This document shows positions 39,401-52,442 of a stretch of 64,000 nt of DNA, piece after piece (position 1 is the first letter of the stretch; every line of letters starts with the position of its first letter). The notes under the pieces were generated by a model. That model did no database searches. It was given only the letters and a program-made list of their open reading frames with translations, and was not told the origin of the DNA. The position numbers were made by a program, and so were the translations under genes. Source of the stretch: Hippasteria phrygiana (lineage: Eukaryota; Echinodermata; Asteroidea; Valvatida; Goniasteridae); assembly GCA_037893225.1 (NCBI GenBank), contig JAZGUH010001247.1, positions 1 to 64,000 of the forward strand. The letters are read 5' to 3'.

Positions 39401-41094
39401 ATAAACATTGCGAGGTTTGAATTTTCTCCACAAGTTTTAACTCTAAGAAGCCGCCGATAATTGCAACATGTAGCGCCAGATCTAAGCTATCCATACATGT
39501 CAAAATTACTGAATTTGGTTGATATTTCATGCAATTATGAATGAGTAAAGCAAGTCCATACCCCAGGGAATTTGACATGCATGGAGCAATAAATAGACGG
39601 TAACATGTACACAGATGTTGGCCGGAAAGAAAATAAACATTGCGAGGTTTGAATTTTCTCCACAAGTGTTAACTCTAAGAAGCCGCCGATAATTGCAACA
39701 TGTAGCGCCAGATCTAAGCTATCCATACATGTCAAAATTACTGAATTTGGTTGATATTTCATGCAATTATGAATGAGTAAAGCAAGTCCATACCCCAGGG
39801 AATTTGACATGCATGGAGCAATAAATAGACGGTAACATGTACACAGATGTTGGCCGGAAAGAAAATAAACATTGCGAGGTTTGAATTTTCTCCACAAGTT
39901 TTAACTCTAAGAAGCCGCCGATAATTGCAACATGTAGCGCCAGATCTAAGCTATCCATACATGTCAAAATTACTGAATTTGGTTGATATTTCATGCAATT
40001 ATGAATGAGTAAAGCAAGTCCATACCCCAGGGAATTTGACATGCATGGAGCAATAAATAAAAGGTAATCTGCACACAGATGTTGGCCGGAAAGAAAATAA
40101 ACATTGCGAGGTTTGAATTTTCTCCACAAGTTTTAACTCTAAGAAGCCGCCGATAATTGCAACATGTAGCGCCAGATCTAAGCTATCCATACATGTCAAA
40201 ATTACTGAATTTGGTTGATATTTCATGCAATTATGAATGAGTAAAGCAAGTCCATACCCCAGGGAATTTGACATGCATGGAGCAATAAATAGACGGTAAC
40301 ATGTACACAGATGTTGGCCGGAAAGAAAATTAACATTGCGAGGTTTGAATTTTCTCCACAAGTGTTAACTCTAAGAAGCCGCCGATAATTGCAACATGTA
40401 GCGCCAGATCTAAGCTATCCATACATGTCAAAATTACTGAATTTGGTTGATATTTCATGCAATTATGAATGAGTAAAGCAAGTCCATACCCCAGGGAATT
40501 TGACATGCATGGAGCAATAAATAAAAGGTAATCTGCACACAGATGGTGGCCGGGAAGAAAATAAACATTGCGAGGTTTGAATTTTCTCCACAAGTGTTAA
40601 CTCTAAGAAGCCGCCGATAATTGCAACATGTAGCGCCAGATCTAAGCTATCCATACATGTCAAAATTACTGAATTTGGTTGATATTTCATGCAATTATGA
40701 ATGAGTAAAGCAAGTCATACCCCAGGGAATTTGACAGGCATGGAGCAATAAATAGAAGGTAATATGCACACAGATGTTGGCCGGAAAGAAAATAAACATT
40801 GCGAGGTTTGAATTTTCTCCACAAGTTTTAACTCTAAGAAGCCGCCGATAATTGCAACATGTAGCGCCAGATCTAAGCTATCCATACATGTCAAAATTAC
40901 TGAATTTGGTTGATATTTCATGCAATTATGAATGAGTAAAGCAAGTCCATACCCCAGGGAATTTGACAGGCATGGAGCAATAAATAAAAGGTAATCTGCA
41001 CACAGATGGTGGCCGGGAAGAAAATAAACATTGCGAGGTTTGAATTTTCTCCACAAGTGTTAACTCTAAGAAGCCGCCGATAATTGCAACATGT
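36230..41094. repeat. 21-monomer block, second copy of the 6,024-bp-offset duplication (4,865 bp)
   Basis: It matches 30206-35070 monomer for monomer, including A41 to C at 37195, T39 to C near 37426, the L-type a-r copy at 37619 and CTATACATAC at 38101. On the left the partners differ just before the block (b-tt core at 29974 against c core at 35998). On the right they differ at the next copy (L-T-c at 35071 against S-a at 41095). Confidence 0.85.
38778..41094. repeat. 10-monomer higher-order unit inside the duplicated block, second copy
   Basis: It has the order of the reference unit, 2,317 bp, with normal A159 in its c-type copy near 40400. It is the partner of 32754-35070 at 6,024 bp offset. 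Confidence 0.82.
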
Positions 41095-42020
41095 AGCGCC
41101 AGATCTAAGCTATCCATACATGTCAAAATTACTGAATTTGGTTGATATTTCATGCAATTATGAATGAGTAAAGCAAGTCATACCCCAGGGAATTTGACAG
41201 GCATGGAGCAATAAATAGAAGGTAATATGCACACAGATGTTGGCCGGAAAGAAAATAAACATTGCGAGGTTTGAATTTTCTCCACAAGTTTTAACTCTAA
41301 GAAGCCGCCGATAATTGCAACATGTAGCGCCAGATCTAAGCTATCCATACATGTCAAAATGACTGAATTTGGTTGATATTTCATGCAATTATGAATGAGT
41401 AAAGCAAGTCATACCCCAGGGAATTTGACAGGCATGGAGCAATAAATAGAAGGTAATATGCACACAGATGTTGGCCGGAAAGAAAATAAACATTGCGAGG
41501 TTTGAATTTTCTCCACGAGTTTTAACTCTAAGAAGCCGCCGATAATTGCAACATGTAGCGCCAGATCTAAGCTATCCATACATGTCAAAATTACTGAATT
41601 TGGTTGATATTTCATGCAATTATGAATGAGTAAAGCAAGTCCATACCCCAGGGAATTTGATATGCATGGAGCAATAAATAGACGGTAACATGTACACAGA
41701 TGTTGGCCGGAAAGAAAATAAACATTGCGAGGTTTGAATTTTCTCCACAAGTGTTAACTCTAAGAAGCCGCCGATAATTGCAACATGTTGCGCCAGATCT
41801 AAGCTATCCATACATGTCAAAATTACTGAATTTGGTTGATATTTCATGCAATTATGAATGAGTAAAGCAAGTCCATACCCCAGGGAATTTGACATGCATG
41901 GAGCAATAAATAAAAGGTAATCTGCACACAGATGGTGGCCGGGAAGAAAATAAACATTGCGAGGTTTGAATTTTCTCCACAAGTGTTAACTCTAAGAAGC
42001 CGCCGATAATTGCAACATGT
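41095..42020. repeat. Q unit, run of one
   Basis: The order is S-a-t (41095), S-a-r with G36 (41326), L-Y-b-g (41557) and L-T-c-g beginning TTGCGCC (41789). It opens the Q/P alternation that continues to about 55 kb. Confidence 0.85.
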
Positions 42021-43179
42021 AGCGCCAGATCTAAGCTATCCATACATGTCAAAATTACTGAATTTGGTTGATATTTCATGCAATTATGAATGAGTAAAGC
42101 AAGTCATACCCCAGGGAATTTGACAGGCATGGAGCAATAAATAGAAGGTAATATGCACACAGATGTTGGCCGGAAAGAAAATAAACATTGCGAGGTTTGA
42201 ATTTTCTCCACAAGTTTTAACTCTAAGAAGCCGCCGATAATTGCAACATGTAGCGCCAGATCTAAGCTATCCATACATGTCAAAATTACTGAATTTGGTT
42301 GATATTTCATGCAATTATGAATGAGTAAAGCAAGTCCATACCCCAGGGAATTTGACAGGCATGGAGCAATAAATAAAAGGTAATCTGCACACAGATGGTG
42401 GCCGGGAAGAAAATAAACATTGCGAGGTTTGAATTTTCTCCACAAGTTTTAACTCTAAGAAGCCGCCGATAATTGCAACATGTAGCGCCAGATCTAAGCT
42501 ATCCATACATGTCAAAATTACTGAATTTGGTTGATATTTCATGCAATTATGAATGAGTAAAGCAAGTCCATACCCCAGGGAATTTGACATGCATGAAGCA
42601 ATAAATAGACGGTAACATGTACACAGATGTTGGCCGGAAAGAAAATTAACATTGCGAGGTTTGAATTTTCTCCACAAGTGTTAACTCTAAGAAGCCGCCG
42701 ATAATTGCAACATGTAGCGCCAGATCTAAGCTATCCATACATGTCAAAATTACTGAATTTGGTTGATATTTCATGCAATTATGAATGAGTAAAGCAAGTC
42801 CATACCCCAGGGAATTTGACATGCATGGAGCAATAAATAAAAGGTAATCTGCACACAGATGGTGGCCGGGAAGAAAATAAACATTGCGAGGTTTGAATTT
42901 TCTCCACAAGTGTTAACTCTAAGAAGCCGCCGATAATTGCAACATGTAGCGCCAGATCTAAGCTATCCATACATGTCAAAATTACTGAATTTGGTTGATA
43001 TTTCATGCAATTATGAATGAGTAAAGCAAGTCCATACCCCAGGGAATTTGACAGGCATGGAGCAATAAATAAAAGGTAATCTGCACACAGATGGTGGCCG
43101 GGAAGAAAATAAACATTGCGAGGTTTGAATTTTCTCCACAAGTGTTAACTCTAAGAAGCCGCCGATAATTGCAACATGT
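42021..43179. repeat. P unit (1,159 bp)
   Basis: The order is S-a-t, L-G-c-t (42252), b-tt-g (42484), L-T-c-g (42716) and L-G-c-g (42948). The b-tt copy has GCATGAAG (G113 to A) combined with T107, which I saw in no other P unit. Confidence 0.82.
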
Positions 43180-45031
43180 AGCGCCAGATCTAAGCTATCC
43201 ATACATGTCAAAATTACTGAATTTGGTTGATATTTCATGCAATTATGAATGAGTAAAGCAAGTCATACCCCAGGGAATTTGACAGGCATGGAGCAATAAA
43301 TAGAAGGTAATATGCACACAGATGTTGGCCGGAAAGAAAATAAACATTGCGAGGTTTGAATTTTCTCCACAAGTTTTAACTCTAAGAAGCCGCCGATAAT
43401 TGCAACATGTAGCGCCAGATCTAAGCTATCCATACATGTCAAAATGACTGAATTTGGTTGATATTTCATGCAATTATGAATGAGTAAAGCAAGTCATACC
43501 CCAGGGAATTTGACAGGCATGGAGCAATAAATAGAAGGTAATATGCACACAGATGTTGGCCGGAAAGAAAATAAACATTGCGAGGTTTGAATTTTCTCCA
43601 CGAGTTTTAACTCTAAGAAGCCGCCGATAATTGCAACATGTAGCGCCAGATCTAAGCTATCCATACATGTCAAAATTACTGAATTTGGTTGATATTTCAT
43701 GCAATTATGAATGAGTAAAGCAAGTCCATACCCCAGGGAATTTGATATGCATGGAGCAATAAATAGACGGTAACATGTACACAGATGTTGGCCGGAAAGA
43801 AAATAAACATTGCGAGGTTTGAATTTTCTCCACAAGTGTTAACTCTAAGAAGCCGCCGATAATTGCAACATGTTGCGCCAGATCTAAGCTATCCATACAT
43901 GTCAAAATTACTGAATTTGGTTGATATTTCATGCAATTATGAATGAGTAAAGCAAGTCCATACCCCAGGGAATTTGACAGGCATGGAGCAATAAATAAAA
44001 GGTAATCTGCACACAGATGGTGGCCGGGAAGAAAATAAACATTGCGAGGTTTGAATTTTCTCCACAAGTGTTAACTCTAAGAAGCCGCCGATAATTGCAA
44101 CATGTAGCGCCAGATCTAAGCTATCCATACATGTCAAAATTACTGAATTTGGTTGATATTTCATGCAATTATGAATGAGTAAAGCAAGTCATACCCCAGG
44201 GAATTTGACAGGCATGGAGCAATAAATAGAAGGTAATATGCACACAGATGTTGGCCGGAAAGAAAATAAACATTGCGAGGTTTGAATTTTCTCCACAAGT
44301 TTTAACTCTAAGAAGCCGCCGATAATTGCAACATGTAGCGCCAGATCTAAGCTATCCATACATGTCAAAATGACTGAATTTGGTTGATATTTCATGCAAT
44401 TATGAATGAGTAAAGCAAGTCATACCCCAGGGAATTTGACAGGCATGGAGCAATAAATAGAAGGTAATATGCACACAGATGTTGGCCGGAAAGAAAATAA
44501 ACATTGCGAGGTTTGAATTTTCTCCACGAGTTTTAACTCTAAGAAGCCGCCGATAATTGCAACATGTAGCGCCAGATCTAAGCTATCCATACATGTCAAA
44601 ATTACTGAATTTGGTTGATATTTCATGCAATTATGAATGAGTAAAGCAAGTCCATACCCCAGGGAATTTGATATGCATGGAGCAATAAATAGACGGTAAC
44701 ATGTACACAGATGTTGGCCGGAAAGAAAATAAACATTGCGAGGTTTGAATTTTCTCCACAAGTGTTAACTCTAAGAAGCCGCCGATAATTGCAACATGTT
44801 GCGCCAGATCTAAGCTATCCATACATGTCAAAATTACTGAATTTGGTTGATATTTCATGCAATTATGAATGAGTAAAGCAAGTCCATACCCCAGGGAATT
44901 TGACAGGCATGGAGCAATAAATAAAAGGTAATCTGCACACAGATGGTGGCCGGGAAGAAAATAAACATTGCGAGGTTTGAATTTTCTCCACAAGTGTTAA
45001 CTCTAAGAAGCCGCCGATAATTGCAACATGT
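43180..45031. repeat. Q units, run of two (2 x 926 bp)
   Basis: Units start at 43180 and 44106. Each is S-a-t, S-a-r with G36, L-Y-b-g, then L-G-c-g beginning TTGCGCC. The fourth copy has GACAGGCATGG (G107), while the single Q units at 28585 and 41095 have T107 there. This G107 form is the one that has multiplied. Confidence 0.87.
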
Positions 45032-46421
45032 AGCGCCAGATCTAAGCTATCCATACATGTCAAAATTACTGAATTTGGTTGATATTTCATGCAATTATGA
45101 ATGAGTGAAGCAAGTCATACCCCAGGGAATTTGACAGGCATGGAGCAATAAATAGAAGGTAATATGCACACAGATGTTGGCCGGAAAGAAAATAAACATT
45201 GCGAGGTTTGAATTTTCTCCACAAGTTTTAACTCTAAGAAGCCGCCGATAATTGCAACATGTAGCGCCAGATCTAAGCTATCCATACATGTCAAAATTAC
45301 TGAATTTGGTTGATATTTCATGCAATTATGAATGAGTAAAGCAAGTCATACCCCAGGGAATTTGACAGGCATGGAGCAATAAATAGAAGGTAATATGCAC
45401 ACAGATGTTGGCCGGAAAGAAAATAAACATTGCGAGGTTTGAATTTTCTCCACAAGTTTTAACTCTAAGAAGCCGCCGATAATTGCAACATGTAGCGCCA
45501 GATCTAAGCTATCCATACATGTCAAAATTACTGAATTTGGTTGATATTTCATGCAATTATGAATGAGTAAAGCAAGTCCATACCCCAGGGAATTTGACAG
45601 GCATGGAGCAATAAATAAAAGGTAATCTGCACACAGATGGTGGCCGGGAAGAAAATAAACATTGCGAGGTTTGAATTTTCTCCACAAGTTTTAACTCTAA
45701 GAAGCCGCCGATAATTGCAACATGTAGCGCCAGATCTAAGCTATCCATACATGTCAAAATTACTGAATTTGGTTGATATTTCATGCAATTATGAATGAGT
45801 AAAGCAAGTCCATACCCCAGGGAATTTGACATGCATGGAGCAATAAATAGACGGTAACATGTACACAGATGTTGGCCGGAAAGAAAATTAACATTGCGAG
45901 GTTTGAATTTTCTCCACAAGTGTTAACTCTAAGAAGCCGCCGATAATTGCAACATGTAGCGCCAGATCTAAGCTATCCATACATGTCAAAATTACTGAAT
46001 TTGGTTGATATTTCATGCAATTATGAATGAGTAAAGCAAGTCCATACCCCAGGGAATTTGACATGCATGGAGCAATAAATAAAAGGTAATCTGCACACAG
46101 ATGGTGGCCGGGAAGAAAATAAACATTGCGAGGTTTGAATTTTCTCCACAAGTGTTAACTCTAAGAAGCCGCCGATAATTGCAACATGTAGCGCCAGATC
46201 TAAGCTATCCATACATGTCAAAATTACTGAATTTGGTTGATATTTCATGCAATTATGAATGAGTAAAGCAAGTCCATACCCCAGGGAATTTGACAGGCAT
46301 GGAGCAATAAATAAAAGGTAATCTGCACACAGATGGTGGCCGGGAAGAAAATAAACATTGCGAGGTTTGAATTTTCTCCACAAGTGTTAACTCTAAGAAG
46401 CCGCCGATAATTGCAACATGT
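45032..46421. repeat. Extra S-a-t monomer plus P unit (1,390 bp)
   Basis: An S-a-t copy (45032) with the rare A76 to G base at 45107 (GAGTGAAGC) is followed by a five-monomer P unit starting at 45263. The rare base recurs at 48349, 3,242 bp to the right, in the first copy of a Q unit. The extra S-a-t therefore looks like the stump of a lost Q unit. Confidence 0.8.
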
Positions 46422-49199
46422 AGCGCCAGATCTAAGCTATCCATACATGTCAAAATTACTGAATTTGGTTGATATTTCATGCAATTATGAATGAGTAAAG
46501 CAAGTCATACCCCAGGGAATTTGACAGGCATGGAGCAATAAATAGAAGGTAATATGCACACAGATGTTGGCCGGAAAGAAAATAAACATTGCGAGGTTTG
46601 AATTTTCTCCACAAGTTTTAACTCTAAGAAGCCGCCGATAATTGCAACATGTAGCGCCAGATCTAAGCTATCCATACATGTCAAAATGACTGAATTTGGT
46701 TGATATTTCATGCAATTATGAATGAGTAAAGCAAGTCATACCCCAGGGAATTTGACAGGCATGGAGCAATAAATAGAAGGTAATATGCACACAGATGTTG
46801 GCCGGAAAGAAAATAAACATTGCGAGGTTTGAATTTTCTCCACGAGTTTTAACTCTAAGAAGCCGCCGATAATTGCAACATGTAGCGCCAGATCTAAGCT
46901 ATCCATACATGTCAAAATTACTGAATTTGGTTGATATTTCATGCAATTATGAATGAGTAAAGCAAGTCCATACCCCAGGGAATTTGATATGCATGGAGCA
47001 ATAAATAGACGGTAACATGTACACAGATGTTGGCCGGAAAGAAAATAAACATTGCGAGGTTTGAATTTTCTCCACAAGTGTTAACTCTAAGAAGCCGCCG
47101 ATAATTGCAACATGTTGCGCCAGATCTAAGCTATCCATACATGTCAAAATTACTGAATTTGGTTGATATTTCATGCAATTATGAATGAGTAAAGCAAGTC
47201 CATACCCCAGGGAATTTGACAGGCATGGAGCAATAAATAAAAGGTAATCTGCACACAGATGGTGGCCGGGAAGAAAATAAACATTGCGAGGTTTGAATTT
47301 TCTCCACAAGTGTTAACTCTAAGAAGCCGCCGATAATTGCAACATGTAGCGCCAGATCTAAGCTATCCATACATGTCAAAATTACTGAATTTGGTTGATA
47401 TTTCATGCAATTATGAATGAGTAAAGCAAGTCATACCCCAGGGAATTTGACAGGCATGGAGCAATAAATAGAAGGTAATATGCACACAGATGTTGGCCGG
47501 AAAGAAAATAAACATTGCGAGGTTTGAATTTTCTCCACAAGTTTTAACTCTAAGAAGCCGCCGATAATTGCAACATGTAGCGCCAGATCTAAGCTATCCA
47601 TACATGTCAAAATGACTGAATTTGGTTGATATTTCATGCAATTATGAATGAGTAAAGCAAGTCATACCCCAGGGAATTTGACAGGCATGGAGCAATAAAT
47701 AGAAGGTAATATGCACACAGATGTTGGCCGGAAAGAAAATAAACATTGCGAGGTTTGAATTTTCTCCACGAGTTTTAACTCTAAGAAGCCGCCGATAATT
47801 GCAACATGTAGCGCCAGATCTAAGCTATCCATACATGTCAAAATTACTGAATTTGGTTGATATTTCATGCAATTATGAATGAGTAAAGCAAGTCCATACC
47901 CCAGGGAATTTGATATGCATGGAGCAATAAATAGACGGTAACATGTACACAGATGTTGGCCGGAAAGAAAATAAACATTGCGAGGTTTGAATTTTCTCCA
48001 CAAGTGTTAACTCTAAGAAGCCGCCGATAATTGCAACATGTTGCGCCAGATCTAAGCTATCCATACATGTCAAAATTACTGAATTTGGTTGATATTTCAT
48101 GCAATTATGAATGAGTAAAGCAAGTCCATACCCCAGGGAATTTGACAGGCATGGAGCAATAAATAAAAGGTAATCTGCACACAGATGGTGGCCGGGAAGA
48201 AAATAAACATTGCGAGGTTTGAATTTTCTCCACAAGTGTTAACTCTAAGAAGCCGCCGATAATTGCAACATGTAGCGCCAGATCTAAGCTATCCATACAT
48301 GTCAAAATTACTGAATTTGGTTGATATTTCATGCAATTATGAATGAGTGAAGCAAGTCATACCCCAGGGAATTTGACAGGCATGGAGCAATAAATAGAAG
48401 GTAATATGCACACAGATGTTGGCCGGAAAGAAAATAAACATTGCGAGGTTTGAATTTTCTCCACAAGTTTTAACTCTAAGAAGCCGCCGATAATTGCAAC
48501 ATGTAGCGCCAGATCTAAGCTATCCATACATGTCAAAATGACTGAATTTGGTTGATATTTCATGCAATTATGAATGAGTAAAGCAAGTCATACCCCAGGG
48601 AATTTGACAGGCATGGAGCAATAAATAGAAGGTAATATGCACACAGATGTTGGCCGGAAAGAAAATAAACATTGCGAGGTTTGAATTTTCTCCACGAGTT
48701 TTAACTCTAAGAAGCCGCCGATAATTGCAACATGTAGCGCCAGATCTAAGCTATCCATACATGTCAAAATTACTGAATTTGGTTGATATTTCATGCAATT
48801 ATGAATGAGTAAAGCAAGTCCATACCCCAGGGAATTTGATATGCATGGAGCAATAAATAGACGGTAACATGTACACAGATGTTGGCCGGAAAGAAAATAA
48901 ACATTGCGAGGTTTGAATTTTCTCCACAAGTGTTAACTCTAAGAAGCCGCCGATAATTGCAACATGTTGCGCCAGATCTAAGCTATCCATACATGTCAAA
49001 ATTACTGAATTTGGTTGATATTTCATGCAATTATGAATGAGTAAAGCAAGTCCATACCCCAGGGAATTTGACATGCATGGAGCAATAAATAAAAGGTAAT
49101 CTGCACACAGATGGTGGCCGGGAAGAAAATAAACATTGCGAGGTTTGAATTTTCTCCACAAGTGTTAACTCTAAGAAGCCGCCGATAATTGCAACATGT
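46422..49199. repeat. Q units, run of three (3 x 926 bp)
   Basis: Units start at 46422, 47348 and 48274. The first two have L-G-c-g as fourth copy; the third has L-T-c-g (48968). The first copy of the third unit carries A76 to G at 48349. This is the longest Q run in the window. Confidence 0.87.
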
Positions 49200-50358
49200 A
49201 GCGCCAGATCTAAGCTATCCATACATGTCAAAATTACTGAATTTGGTTGATATTTCATGCAATTATGAATGAGTAAAGCAAGTCATACCCCAGGGAATTT
49301 GACAGGCATGGAGCAATAAATAGAAGGTAATATGCACACAGATGTTGGCCGGAAAGAAAATAAACATTGCGAGGTTTGAATTTTCTCCACAAGTTTTAAC
49401 TCTAAGAAGCCGCCGATAATTGCAACATGTAGCGCCAGATCTAAGCTATCCATACATGTCAAAATTACTGAATTTGGTTGATATTTCATGCAATTATGAA
49501 TGAGTAAAGCAAGTCCATACCCCAGGGAATTTGACATGCATGGAGCAATAAATAAAAGGTAATCTGCACACAGATGGTGGCCGGGAAGAAAATAAACATT
49601 GCGAGGTTTGAATTTTCTCCACAAGTTTTAACTCTAAGAAGCCGCCGATAATTGCAACATGTAGCGCCAGATCTAAGCTATCCATACATGTCAAAATTAC
49701 TGAATTTGGTTGATATTTCATGCAATTATGAATGAGTAAAGCAAGTCCATACCCCAGGGAATTTGACATGCATGGAGCAATAAATAGACGGTAACATGTA
49801 CACAGATGTTGGCCGGAAAGAAAATTAACATTGCGAGGTTTGAATTTTCTCCACAAGTGTTAACTCTAAGAAGCCGCCGATAATTGCAACATGTAGCGCC
49901 AGATCTAAGCTATCCATACATGTCAAAATTACTGAATTTGGTTGATATTTCATGCAATTATGAATGAGTAAAGCAAGTCCATACCCCAGGGAATTTGACA
50001 TGCATGGAGCAATAAATAAAAGGTAATCTGCACACAGATGGTGGCCGGGAAGAAAATAAACATTGCGAGGTTTGAATTTTCTCCACAAGTGTTAACTCTA
50101 AGAAGCCGCCGATAATTGCAACATGTAGCGCCAGATCTAAGCTATCCATACATGTCAAAATTACTGAATTTGGTTGATATTTCATGCAATTATGAATGAG
50201 TAAAGCAAGTCCATACCCCAGGGAATTTGACAGGCATGGAGCAATAAATAAAAGGTAATCTGCACACAGATGGTGGCCGGGAAGAAAATAAACATTGCGA
50301 GGTTTGAATTTTCTCCACAAGTGTTAACTCTAAGAAGCCGCCGATAATTGCAACATGT
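49200..50358. repeat. P unit (1,159 bp)
   Basis: The order is S-a-t, L-T-c-t (49431), b-tt-g (49663), L-T-c-g (49895) and L-G-c-g (50127). The second copy is T107 here rather than G107 as in the P units at 29511 and 42021. Confidence 0.82.
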
Positions 50359-51284
50359 AGCGCCAGATCTAAGCTATCCATACATGTCAAAATTACTGAA
50401 TTTGGTTGATATTTCATGCAATTATGAATGAGTAAAGCAAGTCATACCCCAGGGAATTTGACAGGCATGGAGCAATAAATAGAAGGTAATATGCACACAG
50501 ATGTTGGCCGGAAAGAAAATAAACATTGCGAGGTTTGAATTTTCTCCACAAGTTTTAACTCTAAGAAGCCGCCGATAATTGCAACATGTAGCGCCAGATC
50601 TAAGCTATCCATACATGTCAAAATGACTGAATTTGGTTGATATTTCATGCAATTATGAATGAGTAAAGCAAGTCATACCCCAGGGAATTTGACAGGCATG
50701 GAGCAATAAATAGAAGGTAATATGCACACAGATGTTGGCCGGAAAGAAAATAAACATTGCGAGGTTTGAATTTTCTCCACGAGTTTTAACTCTAAGAAGC
50801 CGCCGATAATTGCAACATGTAGCGCCAGATCTAAGCTATCCATACATGTCAAAATTACTGAATTTGGTTGATATTTCATGCAATTATGAATGAGTAAAGC
50901 AAGTCCATACCCCAGGGAATTTGATATGCATGGAGCAATAAATAGACGGTAACATGTACACAGATGTTGGCCGGAAAGAAAATAAACATTGCGAGGTTTG
51001 AATTTTCTCCACAAGTGTTAACTCTAAGAAGCCGCCGATAATTGCAACATGTTGCGCCAGATCTAAGCTATCCATACATGTCAAAATTACTGAATTTGGT
51101 TGATATTTCATGCAATTATGAATGAGTAAAGCAAGTCCATACCCCAGGGAATTTGACAGGCATGGAGCAATAAATAAAAGGTAATCTGCACACAGATGGT
51201 GGCCGGGAAGAAAATAAACATTGCGAGGTTTGAATTTTCTCCACAAGTGTTAACTCTAAGAAGCCGCCGATAATTGCAACATGT
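50359..51284. repeat. Q unit, run of one (926 bp)
   Basis: The order is S-a-t, S-a-r with G36 (50590), L-Y-b-g (50821) and L-G-c-g beginning TTGCGCC (51053). It is the G107 form. Confidence 0.85.
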
Positions 51285-52442
51285 AGCGCCAGATCTAAGC
51301 TATCCATACATGTCAAAATTACTGAATTTGGTTGATATTTCATGCAATTATGAATGAGTAAAGCAAGTCATACCCCAGGGAATTTGACAGGCATGGAGCA
51401 ATAAATAGAAGGTAATATGCACACAGATGTTGGCCGGAAAGAAAATAAACATTGCGAGGTTTGAATTTTCTCCACAAGTTTTAACTCTAAGAAGCCGCCG
51501 ATAATTGCAACATGTAGCGCCAGATCTAAGCTATCCATACATGTCAAAATGACTGAATTTGGTTGATATTTCATGCAATTATGAATGAGTAAAGCAAGTC
51601 ATACCCCAGGGAATTTGACAGGCATGGAGCAATAAATAGAAGGTAATATGCACACAGATGTTGGCCGGAAAGAAAATAAACATTGCGAGGTTTGAATTTT
51701 CTCCACGAGTTTTAACTCTAAGAAGCCGCCGATAATTGCAACATGTAGCGCCAGATCTAAGCTATCCATACATGTCAAAATTACTGAATTTGGTTGATAT
51801 TTCATGCAATTATGAATGAGTAAAGCAAGTCCATACCCCAGGGAATTTGACATGCATGGAGCAATAAATAGACGGTAACATGTACACAGATGTTGGCCGG
51901 AAAGAAAATTAACATTGCGAGGTTTGAATTTTCTCCACAAGTGTTAACTCTAAGAAGCCGCCGATAATTGCAACATGTAGCGCCAGATCTAAGCTATCCA
52001 TACATGTCAAAATTACTGAATTTGGTTGATATTTCATGCAATTATGAATGAGTAAAGCAAGTCCATACCCCAGGGAATTTGACATGCATGGAGCAATAAA
52101 TAAAAGGTAATCTGCACACAGATGGTGGCCGGGAAGAAAATAAACATTGCGAGGTTTGAATTTTCTCCACAAGTGTTAACTCTAAGAAGCCGCCGATAAT
52201 TGCAACATGTAGCGCCAGATCTAAGCTATCCATACATGTCAAAATTACTGAATTTGGTTGATATTTCATGCAATTATGAATGAGTAAAGCAAGTCCATAC
52301 CCCAGGGAATTTGACAGGCATGGAGCAATAAATAAAAGGTAATCTGCACACAGATGGTGGCCGGGAAGAAAATAAACATTGCGAGGTTTGAATTTTCTCC
52401 ACAAGTGTTAACTCTAAGAAGCCGCCGATAATTGCAACATGT
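51285..52442. repeat. Q/P chimera (1,158 bp)
   Basis: The first two copies, S-a-t and S-a-r with G36 (51516), are the start of a Q unit. The last three, b-tt-g (51747), L-T-c-g (51979) and L-G-c-g (52211), are the end of a P unit. The switch from Q to P lies near the boundary of the second and third copies, as expected for an unequal exchange between the two units. Confidence 0.8.
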
